The notes beneath the pieces are model-generated. The model worked only from the letters and a program-made list of their open reading frames with translations, did not search any database and was not told the DNA's origin. The position numbers were made by a program, and so were the translations under genes. Below are positions 38,463 through 48,334 of a stretch of DNA of 64,000 bases, in pieces (position 1 is the stretch's first letter; the number at the start of each line of letters is the position of its first letter). This DNA is from Roseburia_D yibonii (GTDB taxonomy: Bacteria > Bacillota > Clostridia > Lachnospirales > Lachnospiraceae): assembly GCF_014297335.1 (NCBI RefSeq), contig NZ_JACOQH010000001.1, positions 124,001-188,000 of the forward strand. Reading direction: 5' to 3'.

Positions 38463-39347
38463 TTACTTTGCAGTTTTTGATGGAAGCTGCGCCAGAATGA
38501 TCGCCGCAAACATCACGACACATCCCGCGATCTCACGTCCGCTCAGATGCTGTCCCAGGACAAGCCATCCCGCGATCGCGGAAATCACGGATTCCAGGCT
38601 CATGATCAGAGACGCGATCACCGGATTTAAACTGGTCTGCGCAACCACCTGAAGCGTATATGCCACCCCACAGGAGAGAATCCCCGCGTAAAGGATCGGC
38701 TGCCACGCCGTCATGACTGCCGCCATGCTTGGATGCTCTGTAAGCACCATCATGAGAAATGACAGCAGGCTGCAGACGAGAAACTGGATGCATGACAGCT
38801 TGACCGGATCCACTTTTGGTGAAAAATGATCTACGCACAGGATCTGCACGGCAAATGACGCCGCACAAAGCAACAGGATGACATCATAGTGGTTGATGGA
38901 AAAATGCTCGGTATTCATACACAAAAGATACAAACCGAAAATCGCCACCAGTACGCTGAGCCACAGCCTGATTCCGGCTTTTTTGTGCAGGAACACGCCA
39001 AATACCGGAACCAGCACAATGTAAAGCGCTGTAATAAATCCTGTTTTCCCTACAGTCGTACCCTGAATTCCTAGCTGCTGGAACGCGGATGCAATGCAAA
39101 GAACGATCCCGCAAAGGATCCCGCCCTTCCATAACAGCTTTTTATCACCCGTTTCTGTCCTACGCTCTCTGCGGCTTCGCAGCGCGATGAGCGGCAGCAA
39201 TACTACGCCGCCAAGCAAAAAACGGCTCGCATTAAAGGTAAACGGCTCAATATAATCCATGGCGACACTCTGGGCAACAAATGCCGTTCCCCAGATCATC
39301 GCCGTCAAAAGAAGAAGCAGCGAACTCTGTAACTGTTTTTTCTTCAT
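38463..39347 (-). CDS. EamA/DMT family transporter
   Basis: A 294-aa protein with ten predicted hydrophobic segments in two EamA repeats (LLTAMIWGTAFVAQSVAMDY at the start; VIASLIMSLESVISAIAGWL and LGQHLSGREIAGCVVMFAAI at the end). The Pro/Glu motif PLIALRSRR and LEP-like SLESVISA are characteristic of drug/metabolite exporters. Substrate is not predictable. The flavin reductase start lies 13 nt downstream and it ends the pyrophosphatase cluster. Confidence 0.93.
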   Translation of the reverse strand: MKKKQLQSSLLLLLTAMIWGTAFVAQSVAMDYIEPFTFNASRFLLGGVVLLPLIALRSRRERRTETGDKKLLWKGGILCGIVLCIASAFQQLGIQGTTVGKTGFITALYIVLVPVFGVFLHKKAGIRLWLSVLVAIFGLYLLCMNTEHFSINHYDVILLLCAASFAVQILCVDHFSPKVDPVKLSCIQFLVCSLLSFLMMVLTEHPSMAAVMTAWQPILYAGILSCGVAYTLQVVAQTSLNPVIASLIMSLESVISAIAGWLVLGQHLSGREIAGCVVMFAAIILAQLPSKTAK

Positions 39348-39359
39348 CGCTCCGCCTTT

Positions 39360-41003
39360 TTACTGAAGTACACTCATAAATGGTGGAATGATCTGTTTCT
39401 TACGGGAAACCACACCTTTTAAGACATAATAATCGCCGTCTTTTTCCTGCTTAAATGCTTCCTCCGCGACCTGGTCAGCTCCGGTTCCCGCGCATAACAG
39501 GTAAGTTGTCTCCTCTAAAATATCTGTCAGCATGATAAATACCATGTTTAACTTCTTCTCAGTCAGAACAGTATCCATATATGCCACGATCTGGTCTTTG
39601 ATGCCAAGCAGTTCTTCTGCGCCCATTGCACTGATCTGGCCTACGCCGAAATCTTTGTCTGCCGCGGTAAACTTCTTGAAATCCTGGAAAAAGATCTCTT
39701 CGATCGTTTTGTTTTTGAAATTGCTTCCCGCGCGGAACATATTCTTTGCGTGTGTTTCGATATCCACCTCCGCGATCTTTGCAAGTTCCTCTGCCGCCGC
39801 TTTATCTACCGGTGTGCAGGTCGGGGAACGGAACATCAGTGTATCGGAAAGGATTGCAGATAAAAGAAGTCCCGCTACCTTTTTGGTGATCTCCTCATTC
39901 TGCTCCTGATACATCTGGTAAATGATCGTTCCGGTACAACCGAGTGGCTGATTGCGGAAAAATACCGGTGCAACGGTCTCCAGATTTCCGATTCTGTGGT
40001 GATCGATGATCTCTAAGATCTCAGCTCCATCGATTCCATCCACTGCCTGTGTCTTTTCGTTATGATCCACAAGGATCACCTGTTTCTTTTTCATATTTAA
40101 GAGATTTCTTCTGGAAATCATTCCTACATAGTTTCCGTTCTCATCAAGAACCGGGAAATCTCTGTGACGTACTTTTGCCATTTCTTCTTTGACATCATCC
40201 ACATAATCTTCCAGTTCAAAAGTAACGAGGTTGTCCTTTTTCATGAAATATTTGATCGGCATACTCTGGTTGATCAGACGTGCTGCGGTAAATGAATCAA
40301 ACGGTGTACGAATGACCACACAGTCACGCTCTTTTGCCATCGCAAGGATCTCCTCAGAAACCTCTGTTCCGGTGCATACTACGATGCAGCTCGCATTCAG
40401 TTCCAGTGCGCAGCGCTGGGATTCCGGACGGTTTGCAAGAATAACAAGGTCATCTTCCTCGATATATTCCTTCATCACTTCGTCGTCTCCGGACGCAACC
40501 ACTACTTTTCCTTTTACAAAGTATCCATGCTCATTTCCGGTCAGCAGTTCGCCATCCATGGTTTCTACGATGTTGCGATACTGGGTACGCGCAGTTGCGA
40601 GTACACGGTTGTCATACACATCCATATAGGATGTCGCGATATCACCGGTAACGATAAGCCCCTCAAGTTTATTCTTCGCATTGACGATCGGCAGGGTCAC
40701 AACGCCGGAATCCTTCATCATTTCCCATGCATGTTTTAAGGACATATGGCTGCATACGCCTTTGGTCTCACGGATCTCAATATCCTTGACCTGCGCGCCC
40801 GCATCCTTTACGAGTTCCGGTTCTTTTACATCAAAATAATCCAGCACATAGCGTGTCTCCTCACTTACCGCGCCTGCGCGTTTTGCAACGTATCTGCCGT
40901 CTTCCTTGCGATTTTTTAATTCTGCATACGCAAGAGCCGCACAGATGGAATCCGTATCCGGATTCTTATGGCCTACGACCCAAACTTTCTTTTCTGCATT
41001 CAT
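39360..41003 (-). CDS. ppaC: CBS/DRTGG-regulated manganese inorganic pyrophosphatase
   Basis: A 547-aa family II pyrophosphatase. N-terminal DHH domain (VVGHKNPDTDSICAALAYAE), insert of CBS1 (GVVTLPIVNAKNKLEGLIV), DRTGG and CBS2 (RHRDFPVLDENGNYVGMISR), then the rest of DHH (QVILVDHNEKTQAVDGIDGA; EIIDHHRIGNL) and DHHA2 (LLSAILSDTLMFRSPTCTPV). Hydrolyses PPi; the CBS pair senses adenine nucleotides in characterised Clostridia enzymes. The 547-aa length equals the regulated form. Transcribed with the coiled-coil gene upstream or alone. Confidence 0.95.
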   Translation of the reverse strand: MNAEKKVWVVGHKNPDTDSICAALAYAELKNRKEDGRYVAKRAGAVSEETRYVLDYFDVKEPELVKDAGAQVKDIEIRETKGVCSHMSLKHAWEMMKDSGVVTLPIVNAKNKLEGLIVTGDIATSYMDVYDNRVLATARTQYRNIVETMDGELLTGNEHGYFVKGKVVVASGDDEVMKEYIEEDDLVILANRPESQRCALELNASCIVVCTGTEVSEEILAMAKERDCVVIRTPFDSFTAARLINQSMPIKYFMKKDNLVTFELEDYVDDVKEEMAKVRHRDFPVLDENGNYVGMISRRNLLNMKKKQVILVDHNEKTQAVDGIDGAEILEIIDHHRIGNLETVAPVFFRNQPLGCTGTIIYQMYQEQNEEITKKVAGLLLSAILSDTLMFRSPTCTPVDKAAAEELAKIAEVDIETHAKNMFRAGSNFKNKTIEEIFFQDFKKFTAADKDFGVGQISAMGAEELLGIKDQIVAYMDTVLTEKKLNMVFIMLTDILEETTYLLCAGTGADQVAEEAFKQEKDGDYYVLKGVVSRKKQIIPPFMSVLQ

Positions 41004-41050
41004 TTTCTTTTACCTCTTTTGCTTTATCAATTCATTATTTTTTACACAAC

Positions 41051-41079
41051 AAAAAGCCTTTCAGTAACTCCAGGCTTTT
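41051..41079 (-). terminator. Intrinsic terminator after the coiled-coil membrane gene
   Basis: Minus-strand stem AAAAGCCT / AGGCTTTTT with 12-nt loop, ending in T-tract; 19 nt after the stop of the coiled-coil gene and before the pyrophosphatase gene. Confidence 0.75.
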
Positions 41080-41097
41080 CATTTATATACTTATTCA

Positions 41098-41757
41098 TTA
41101 AAAAAACACACCAAGCTGATACAGGATAAATCCGATCAGCACGATAAAATTCACGATTGAAAACCAGGATAAACATTTTACATAGGATTTGATACTCTTC
41201 ACTCCGGAATCCAGATTCTCCACTTTATCGACCTTTTCTCCGAAATCGTCGAACAGGGTCTGAATATTGCGGTAGCAGGTGACATTTTCCTCATGGATCT
41301 TGTCACTGAGTTCTGTCTTAGTCTTCTGGAGAAGTTCCTTCATCTCAAGAAGTGCCTCTTTCATCTCCTCTGTTTTTGCGGCAACCGCCTCTTCACTTTC
41401 AGACGCCGACTTTGTCAGCTCTCCGCCAAGCTCTGTGATCTTGGTCTCCACATTTGAGATCAATCCATCGATCTGCTCCTGCACAGTCTGATTCAGCTTG
41501 TCCGCTTCCTGTTTGCGCTCATTTAAAATATTCTGCAGCTTTGCTGCTCTGCCCTCGCGTTCATCCACAAGGCTCTGTAACTCTCTTACTTTGCTCTCTT
41601 TGGAGCTTACCAAAGCCTGAAGCTGCTTCGCCTTCTCTCTGAATTCATCGATCTGGCTTAATAAGAAGTCTTCTTTTTCCATCTGCGTTGGTACCCTCTT
41701 TTCTTTCTGTTTCATCTGACGGTAACTGCTCTTTCCTCTTCCAGGAAAACGCATCAT
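41098..41757 (-). CDS. Coiled-coil protein with C-terminal membrane anchor
   Basis: A 219-aa protein. Residues 25-160 are long coiled coil (FREKAKQLQALVSSKESKVR; NILNERKQEADKLNQTVQEQ), with TKITELGGELTKSASESEEA resembling methyl-accepting or LemA-like helices. The final segment SWFSIVNFIVLIGFILYQLG is one transmembrane helix at the very C-terminus (tail-anchored). No enzymatic motif. Possibly a cell-envelope or division-associated scaffold. Function unknown. Confidence 0.75.
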   Translation of the reverse strand: MMRFPGRGKSSYRQMKQKEKRVPTQMEKEDFLLSQIDEFREKAKQLQALVSSKESKVRELQSLVDEREGRAAKLQNILNERKQEADKLNQTVQEQIDGLISNVETKITELGGELTKSASESEEAVAAKTEEMKEALLEMKELLQKTKTELSDKIHEENVTCYRNIQTLFDDFGEKVDKVENLDSGVKSIKSYVKCLSWFSIVNFIVLIGFILYQLGVFF

Positions 41758-41829
41758 ACGCGATTCCTCCCCGCTTACCTTCTATGACACATTTTTTTTA
41801 TTTTAACATTATCCCTTTCTTTTGTAAAC

Positions 41830-41866
41830 ACAAAAAAGCCGACGCACCTTTCGGTACGCCGACTTT
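41830..41866 (-). terminator. Intrinsic terminator of nifJ
   Basis: Minus-strand stem AGTCGGCGTACC / GGTGCGTCGGCT with GAAA loop and a T-run TTTTTTG, 19 nt after the nifJ stop codon. Confidence 0.9.
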
Positions 41867-41884
41867 CTCATTTACACAAAGATA

Positions 41885-44800
41885 TTATTTGTAGAGTTCT
41901 ACTAATCTCTCTAAGTGCTCATAACGTTTCTTAGCTGCTTCTTCAGATTCCTTGAAGAGTCTTTCAGCTCTTTCAGGGAAGGATCTGGTCAGACGGCTGT
42001 AACGTGTCTCGTTCTTTAAGAAATCCTGGTAAGAACCATCACCCGGTTTGGAAACTAAGGTGAACGGATTCTTTCCTTCTGCCTTTAATTCCGGATTGAA
42101 GGAGAAGAGGTTCCAGTAACCAGCAGCTACTGCTTTCTTCATTTCATCCTGGCAGTGGTTCATTCCACCCTTAACACCGTGTAACTCACATGGAGCATAT
42201 CCGATGATAAGTGACGGTCCGTTGTAAGCTTCTGCTTCTGCAAGAACCTTAACAGCCTGAGCCATGTTTGCACCAAGAGCGATCTGTGCTACATATACAT
42301 AGCCATAGCTCATAGCGATCTCAGCAAGGCTCTTCTTGCCTACTTCTTTACCGGAAGCTGCGAACTGGCAAACTTCACCGATGTTGGAAGCCTTAGAAGC
42401 CTGTCCACCGGTATTGGAGTACATTTCTGTATCGAATACCATAACGTTTACGTTGTTTCCGGAAGCAAGTACATGGTCTAATCCGCCGAAGCCGATATCA
42501 TAAGCCCATCCGTCACCACCGAAGATCCATACAGACTTCTTAGCAAGGTAATCTTTCTTCTCCAGAGCTGCTGCTGCATCCGGGCATCCGGCTGCTGCTG
42601 CTTTCTCCAGTTCTACGATAAGATCTTTTGCTGCAGGTGTATTTGCTTTTGTATCATTCTTTGTTTCTTCAAATTTAGCGAATGCTGCTTTTAATTCAGC
42701 ACCAGCTTTGTCGGACTCAGCACATTTCTTTGCGCTTGCGATAGCCTGGTCACGAAGAACCTGCTGTCCGATTTCCATACCAAGACCATGCTCAGCGTTA
42801 TCCTCGAATAAGGAGTTTGCCCATGCCGGACCCTGTTTGGAGTCTTTGTTTACTGTGTACGGTGAAGTTGCTGCAGGACCACCCCAGATAGAAGAACATC
42901 CTGTTGCGTTTGAAATATACATATGTTCACCGAACAGCTGCGTGATCAGACGAGCGTAAGAAGTTTCTGCACATCCTGCACAGGAGCCTGAGAACTCAAG
43001 CAGCGGCTGGTTGAACTGAGATCCTTTTACGGTGTTGTCTGCCGGTACGCCAGGTTTCTTGCCAACATTTGCTACCAGGTAATCGAATACCGGCTGCTCT
43101 GCTGCCTGAGATTCCTGCGGAACCATTTCGATTGCGCCAACCGGACAAACAGTGATACACTCGCCGCATCCCATACAGTCTAACGGAGATACGCTCATGG
43201 TGTATTTGTATTCGCCAGCTTTTGGCTTTGTATCTGCAAGTTTGATGTTGGACGGAGCAGCTTTTACTTCTGCGTCATCTAACATAAACGGACGGATTGT
43301 CGCATGTGAACATACGAATGCACACTGGTTACACTGGATACATTTCTCTGCATCCCAGGTCGGAACTGTTACGGCTGTACCACGTTTCTCGTATGCAGCT
43401 GCACCAAGTTCGAACTGTCCATCCGGATTTTCTGTAAATGCGGAAACCGGAAGGCTGTCACCATCCATTAAGGAGATCGGTCTCATAAGGTCATTTACCA
43501 TCTTAACAACTTCCGGACGGCCTGTGATCTCTTTTGCAGGAGCATCTGCTGCCGGGTTTGCCCATGATGCCGGTACTTCTACCTTATGTACTGCATCTAC
43601 ACCTGCATCGATTGCCTTGTAGTTCATTTCTACGACTGCATCACCCTTCTTACCATAGGATTTCTTTGCAGCAGCTTTCATGAAGTCTACAGCCTGTTCG
43701 ATCGGCATAACGTTTGCAAGTTTGAAGAATGCGGACTGGAGAATCGTGTTGGTACGTTTGCCCATTCCGATTTCGATTGCCTTGTCGATTGCGTTGATGG
43801 TGTAAAGCTGGATGTTGTTGTCAGCGATGTATTTCTTAGCTTCTGCATTTAAATGCTCTTCTAATTCTTCATCACTCCACTGGCAGTTGATCATGAATAC
43901 TCCGCCCGGTTTTACATCCTGAACCATCTTGAATCCCTGATTTACATAAGCCGGGTTATGACAGGCTACGAAGTCTGCCTGGTTGATGTAATACGGGCTT
44001 CTGATCGGCTTATCACCAAATCTTAAGTGGGAAATGGTAACACCACCGGTCTTTTTGGAGTCATACTGGAAGTATGCCTGGATATATTTATCGGTATGAT
44101 CACCAATGATCTTGGTTGAGTTCTTGTTTGCACCTACAGTACCATCTCCGCCAAGTCCCCAGAACTTACATTCTACAGTACCCGGAGTAGCTGTGATCGG
44201 AGCCGGTTTTACTTCCGGTAAGCTTAAGTTTGTAACGTCATCGACGATACCTACTGTGAATCTTGCCTTCGGAGCATCCTTCTCTAATTCTTTGTAGATT
44301 GCGAATACAGATGATGGAGGAGTGTCTTTGGAACCTAAGCCGTAACGTCCGCCTGTTAATACAACCGTATCAAGACCTGCTTCACGAAGTGTGGTAGCAA
44401 CATCAAGGTATAACGGCTCACCAAGAGAACCCGGCTCTTTTGTTCTGTCAAGTACAGCAACCTTCTTAGCAGTCTTCGGCAGTGCCTTTAAGAATGCGTC
44501 AGATACCCAAGGACGATATAAACGAACCTTAACAAGTCCGACTTTTTCTCCCTTAGCGGTCAGGTAATCGATAACTTCTTCTGCTACGTCGTTGATAGAT
44601 CCCATAGCAACGATAACGCGTTCTGCGTCCGGTGCTCCGTAGTAGTTGAATAAATCATAATCTGTACCTAATTTCTCGTTTACTTTCTTCATGTATTTGG
44701 AAACGATTTCCGGTAATGCATCATAAGCAGAGTTACATGCTTCACGATGCTGGAAGAATACGTCTCCGTTTTCATGAGAGCCACGCATAGCCGGATGTTC

Positions 44801-45430
44801 CGGATTCAGAGCATGTGCACGGAATTCTTTTACTGCATCCATATTGCACATTTCTTTTAAGTCTGCGTAATCCCATTTCTCGATCTTCTGGATCTCGTGA
44901 GATGTACGGAATCCGTCGAAGAAGTTGATGAACGGAACTTTGCCTTCGATTGTTGCAAGATGTGCAACCGGGCTTAAGTCCATAACTTCCTGCGGATTGG
45001 TCTCGCATAACATAGCGAAACCGGTCTGACGACAGGCGTAAACATCGCTGTGATCACCGAAGATATTCAGTGACTGTGTTGCAACTGTACGCGCGGATAC
45101 GTCAAATACGCAAGGAAGCTGCTCACCTGCGATTTTATACATATTCGGGATCATAAGTAAAAGTCCCTGAGAAGCTGTAAATGTTGTTGTTAAAGCACCT
45201 GCGGCAAGAGAACCGTGAACTGCACCTGCAGCACCCGCCTCTGATTCCATTTCTACAACCTTAACCTGGTTGCCGAAAATATTCTCCTGTCCTGCTGCTG
45301 ACCACTGGTCGACAGTATCTGCCATTGGGCTGGACGGGGTGATTGGGTAAATTGCTGCAACATCTGTAAACGCATAGGCTACATGAGCTGCGGCGGTGTT
45401 ACCGTCCATAGACTGTTTTGCTCTAGACAT
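41885..45430 (-). CDS. nifJ: Pyruvate:ferredoxin (flavodoxin) oxidoreductase
   Basis: A 1181-aa single-chain PFOR that converts pyruvate to acetyl-CoA, CO2 and reduced ferredoxin. Domains: pyrimidine-binding (AYAFTDVAAIYPITPSSPMA), the transketolase-like core, two 4Fe-4S clusters in CIQCNQCAFVC and CMGCGECITVCPVGAIEM, TPP-binding domain with GCSSIWGG and GGDGWAYDIGFGGLDHVLAS. Full length and intact. A TTTACA-17-TAAAAT promoter and the terminator 19 nt after the stop make it a single-gene unit. Central for anaerobic pyruvate metabolism. Confidence 0.97.
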   Translation of the reverse strand: MSRAKQSMDGNTAAAHVAYAFTDVAAIYPITPSSPMADTVDQWSAAGQENIFGNQVKVVEMESEAGAAGAVHGSLAAGALTTTFTASQGLLLMIPNMYKIAGEQLPCVFDVSARTVATQSLNIFGDHSDVYACRQTGFAMLCETNPQEVMDLSPVAHLATIEGKVPFINFFDGFRTSHEIQKIEKWDYADLKEMCNMDAVKEFRAHALNPEHPAMRGSHENGDVFFQHREACNSAYDALPEIVSKYMKKVNEKLGTDYDLFNYYGAPDAERVIVAMGSINDVAEEVIDYLTAKGEKVGLVKVRLYRPWVSDAFLKALPKTAKKVAVLDRTKEPGSLGEPLYLDVATTLREAGLDTVVLTGGRYGLGSKDTPPSSVFAIYKELEKDAPKARFTVGIVDDVTNLSLPEVKPAPITATPGTVECKFWGLGGDGTVGANKNSTKIIGDHTDKYIQAYFQYDSKKTGGVTISHLRFGDKPIRSPYYINQADFVACHNPAYVNQGFKMVQDVKPGGVFMINCQWSDEELEEHLNAEAKKYIADNNIQLYTINAIDKAIEIGMGKRTNTILQSAFFKLANVMPIEQAVDFMKAAAKKSYGKKGDAVVEMNYKAIDAGVDAVHKVEVPASWANPAADAPAKEITGRPEVVKMVNDLMRPISLMDGDSLPVSAFTENPDGQFELGAAAYEKRGTAVTVPTWDAEKCIQCNQCAFVCSHATIRPFMLDDAEVKAAPSNIKLADTKPKAGEYKYTMSVSPLDCMGCGECITVCPVGAIEMVPQESQAAEQPVFDYLVANVGKKPGVPADNTVKGSQFNQPLLEFSGSCAGCAETSYARLITQLFGEHMYISNATGCSSIWGGPAATSPYTVNKDSKQGPAWANSLFEDNAEHGLGMEIGQQVLRDQAIASAKKCAESDKAGAELKAAFAKFEETKNDTKANTPAAKDLIVELEKAAAAGCPDAAAALEKKDYLAKKSVWIFGGDGWAYDIGFGGLDHVLASGNNVNVMVFDTEMYSNTGGQASKASNIGEVCQFAASGKEVGKKSLAEIAMSYGYVYVAQIALGANMAQAVKVLAEAEAYNGPSLIIGYAPCELHGVKGGMNHCQDEMKKAVAAGYWNLFSFNPELKAEGKNPFTLVSKPGDGSYQDFLKNETRYSRLTRSFPERAERLFKESEEAAKKRYEHLERLVELYK

Positions 45431-45503
45431 TTGTTTTCCTCCTTTTATATAGCTTTAATTAATGATAAAAATTAATTAAAATGTCTTTTCGACCTATGGT
45501 CTT

Positions 45504-45532
45504 ATTTTAGCATTTAATTTGTCGAATGTAAA
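45504..45532 (-). promoter_or_regulatory. nifJ promoter
   Basis: Minus strand TTTACA, 17 bp, TAAAAT, about 70 nt upstream of the start. The leader then contains an AT-rich inverted repeat (TTAATTAA / TTAATTAA). Confidence 0.75.
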
Positions 45533-45575
45533 GCATTCTGCTGTACGAAACAAGATACAATTTACGGTTTTTTTA

Positions 45576-45604
45576 TTGCTTTTCTCAGAGTTTTTTAGTA
45601 TGAT
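45576..45604 (+). promoter_or_regulatory. Promoter of the ABC-F gene
   Basis: TTGCTT, 17-bp spacer, TATGAT, divergent from the nifJ promoter and 57 nt before the ABC-F start. No attenuator hairpin is obvious in the leader. Confidence 0.7.
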
Positions 45605-45660
45605 ACGAGTTAGCATGATTACACGCAGTATAAGCGAAAAGAGTGAGGAGAAACAAGAAT

Positions 45661-47301
45661 ATGATCAGTGCAAATAATATCACTTTACGAATTGGGAAAA
45701 AAGCCCTCTTTGAGGACGTAAACATTAAATTCACCGAGGGAAACTGTTACGGTCTGATCGGTGCGAACGGTGCCGGAAAATCCACTTTTTTAAAGATCTT
45801 ATCCGGACAGCTGGAACCGACAAGCGGTGACGTGGTCATCACCCCGGGGCAGCGTCTTTCCTTCCTGCAGCAGGATCACTTTAAATATGATGATTTCACC
45901 GTGCTTGACACTGTCATCATGGGAAACAAACGCCTGTATGATATTATGAAGGAAAAGGACGCGATCTACGCCAAAGAGGATTTCTCGGATGAGGACGGTA
46001 TCCGCGCCAGCGAACTGGAAGGCGAATTCGCGGAAATGGACGGATGGAACGCAGAATCCGATGCTGCCATGCTCTTAAACGGTCTTGGTATCGACACCGA
46101 TCTCCACTATACCGTCATGAGCGAGCTTCCGGGCGCGTTAAAAGTCAAGGTGCTGCTTGCGCAGGCACTCTTCGGCAATCCGGATATCCTGCTTCTCGAC
46201 GAGCCGACCAACCATTTGGATCTCGATGCGATCGCATGGCTTGAAGAATTTTTGATCAACTTTGAGAACACCGTTATCGTTGTATCCCATGACCGTTACT
46301 TCTTAAATAAAGTATGTACTAACATTGCGGACATCGATTACGGCAAGATCCAGCTCTATGCCGGAAACTACGATTTCTGGTATGAATCCAGCCAGCTTCT
46401 GATCAAGCAGATGAAAGAAGCCAATAAAAAGAAAGAGGAAAAGATCAAGGAGTTACAGGACTTCATCTCCCGCTTCTCCGCGAACGCTTCCAAATCCAAA
46501 CAGGCTACTTCCCGAAAGAAAGCGCTTGAAAAGATCGAGCTTGACGAGATCAAACCGTCCAGCCGGAAATATCCGTACATCGATTTCCGTCCGAACCGCG
46601 AGATCGGAAACGAAGTGCTTACGGTCACCGATCTTTCCAAGACCATCGATGGCGTAAAAGTCCTCGACAATGTTTCCTTTATTCTCGGACGTGAAGACAA
46701 GGTTGCGTTTGTCGGCGGAAACGAGCTTGCAAAGAGTACGCTCTTTAAGATCCTCGCAGGAGAAATGGAACCGGATTCCGGAAGCTACAAATGGGGCGTT
46801 ACCACCTCCCAGTCCTACTTCCCGAAAGATAATACCGCGATCTTCGACACCGATCTCTCGATCGTGGAATGGCTGACACAGTTCTCCGAGATCAAGGACG
46901 CCACCTATGTCCGCGGCTTCCTCGGCAGAATGCTCTTTGCCGGAGATGACGGTGTAAAGAAAATGCGTGTCCTTTCCGGTGGTGAGAAAGTGCGTGTTCT
47001 CTTCTCCCGCATGATGATCGAGGGATCCAATGTCCTGATCATCGATGAGCCGACTGACCACCTTGACATGGAATCCATCACCGCTGTCAACAACGGTATG
47101 ATCAAATTCCCGGGTGTCATCCTGCTCTCCTGCCGTGACCACCAGGTCGTACAGACCACCGCAAACCGCATTATGGAAATCCTGCCGGACGGTTCCATGA
47201 TCGACAAGATCACAACCTACGACGAATATCTGGAAAATGCGGATGCCAGAAAGCGTCAGGCTGTATACTCCACCACAGAGGACGAGGAAAACGACGATTG
47301 A
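45661..47301 (+). CDS. ABC-F family ATPase (ribosome-associated)
   Basis: 546 aa from MISANNITLRIGKKALFEDV. Two ABC domains: Walker A GLIGANGAGKSTFLK, Walker B ILLLDEPTNHLDLDAI in the first, and GGNELAKSTLFK (Walker A with a non-canonical AKST), ALL/GGEKVRVLFSRMMIEG and VLIIDEPTDHLDMESI in the second. A charged linker (about 245-315) is the ABC-F signature. It has no transmembrane part and acts on translating ribosomes (EttA/Ybit/antibiotic protection-type). Similarity to YbiT-like proteins is likely. A six-codon longer start MRRNKN is possible, but GAGGAG fits the chosen ATG. Confidence 0.92.
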   Translation: MISANNITLRIGKKALFEDVNIKFTEGNCYGLIGANGAGKSTFLKILSGQLEPTSGDVVITPGQRLSFLQQDHFKYDDFTVLDTVIMGNKRLYDIMKEKDAIYAKEDFSDEDGIRASELEGEFAEMDGWNAESDAAMLLNGLGIDTDLHYTVMSELPGALKVKVLLAQALFGNPDILLLDEPTNHLDLDAIAWLEEFLINFENTVIVVSHDRYFLNKVCTNIADIDYGKIQLYAGNYDFWYESSQLLIKQMKEANKKKEEKIKELQDFISRFSANASKSKQATSRKKALEKIELDEIKPSSRKYPYIDFRPNREIGNEVLTVTDLSKTIDGVKVLDNVSFILGREDKVAFVGGNELAKSTLFKILAGEMEPDSGSYKWGVTTSQSYFPKDNTAIFDTDLSIVEWLTQFSEIKDATYVRGFLGRMLFAGDDGVKKMRVLSGGEKVRVLFSRMMIEGSNVLIIDEPTDHLDMESITAVNNGMIKFPGVILLSCRDHQVVQTTANRIMEILPDGSMIDKITTYDEYLENADARKRQAVYSTTEDEENDD

Positions 47302-47331
47302 TCCGTCGGATCCCCTCCTATCAAAAAGCCC

Positions 47332-47371
47332 AAAAAGGCAGCTCCCCCAAAAAGGGAACTGCCTTTTATTT
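47332..47371 (+). terminator. Intrinsic terminator of the ABC-F gene
   Basis: Stem AAAGGCAGCTCCC / GGGAACTGCCTTTT with a short A-rich loop and T-rich tail, 30 nt after the ABC-F stop. Confidence 0.88.
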
Positions 47372-47460
47372 ATGATCCTTTCTTCCGCTTATATGACCAT
47401 CTGAAATACATTTCTTAACACTTCCACACACCTTTTTCTGTATTCTTACGTTTTTACATG

Positions 47461-48252
47461 CTAAATTCCCGTATCATACAGATTTCCGCTCTGATAATTG
47501 TATGTGTATGTTCCGTTTGCCCCATAGGTGGATGCCTGTGAAGCCGCCCGTTCTGCATAAAACGAAAGCATGGACGCATTTGCCGATGTCTGATATCCGA
47601 AGGACGCCGTTTTATTGAAAAGAGATTTTACGGTATCCATATCGGCAGCTTTAAACTTATCCGCATCAATCAACAGTTTGTTGTCGGAACCGATCATAAT
47701 GCCGATGCTGTTTAACGCGTCCTCGTTCTTTTTGGTATTCTGAACCGCGGACAGTGTCGTTTTCAGCACACGCTCGTTCTCCGAGTCGCCGCCCCTGTCG
47801 ATCATGGTATTGTAACTGCTCACGAATTTATCCACCGCTTTATAGATCGCATCCGTATCATATCCCAATGTGGTCTTTCCATCGGCTCCCGTCTTTTCCA
47901 CTTTATGGAAGACAGACTTATTTCCCTGGGTCAGAAGCGCATCCGCCGCGTCTTTTACATCATCCGCCGCATTTTCTACTCTCGTCAGCTCCTCCACCTT
48001 TTCCTTCTGTGTCGTCTGGGTATTCTTTTTGGAAGAACTATCCGTCTTTTTATCATCATCCGGGACATTCTCATAATAAGCTTTTAAAAGCTTGTGATAG
48101 GCTCCACTTTTGATTGACGCGTAATCGCTGAGATTGATGCCCAGATTGGCATCCTGTCCGAACATGGTCTGGCTGCTGTTAGCGCTGTTTTGACTATTCC
48201 ATCCAAAAATACCGGAAAAAAGACTATTCATGCTGTTAATTGTCATTGACAT
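47461..48252 (-). CDS. FliD-like / flagellum-associated protein (putative)
   Basis: A 263-aa protein. The C-terminal half (GIMIGSDNKLLIDADKFKAA, DMDTVKSLFNKTASFGYQTS) resembles the end of flagellar cap (FliD) proteins, in which 'ID..KF..A...AVKSLF' is typical. The N-terminal half is Ser/Asn-rich followed by a Lys-rich stretch and lacks FliD_N. It is too short for a complete cap, so it is a FliD_C-like paralogue or a secreted surface protein. The sigma-28-type promoter upstream supports a flagellar regulon. It is alone, in no flagellar cluster. Confidence 0.55.
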   Translation of the reverse strand: MSMTINSMNSLFSGIFGWNSQNSANSSQTMFGQDANLGINLSDYASIKSGAYHKLLKAYYENVPDDDKKTDSSSKKNTQTTQKEKVEELTRVENAADDVKDAADALLTQGNKSVFHKVEKTGADGKTTLGYDTDAIYKAVDKFVSSYNTMIDRGGDSENERVLKTTLSAVQNTKKNEDALNSIGIMIGSDNKLLIDADKFKAADMDTVKSLFNKTASFGYQTSANASMLSFYAERAASQASTYGANGTYTYNYQSGNLYDTGI

Positions 48253-48306
48253 ATGATCACTCCTTTGAAATCAACGCATCCTGCTTTTTATTGCTTTCTA
48301 TATTTT

Positions 48307-48334
48307 ATATCGGCAATATTACCTGCTTTTTTTA
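48307..48334 (-). promoter_or_regulatory. Sigma-28 (SigD/FliA)-type promoter
   Basis: On the minus strand TAAAAAAA, 12 bp, GCCGATAT, close to the consensus TAAAGTTT-N11-GCCGATAA, with 54 nt to the FliD-like start. The spacing differs by one. The remaining gene-free stretch to 48577 is AT-rich with no other feature that I can name. Confidence 0.65.

Noticed and set aside
45431..45660. Riboswitch or attenuator between nifJ and the ABC-F gene
   Set aside because: Apart from the two divergent promoters there is only an AT-rich inverted repeat. No terminator-type stem stands before either gene.
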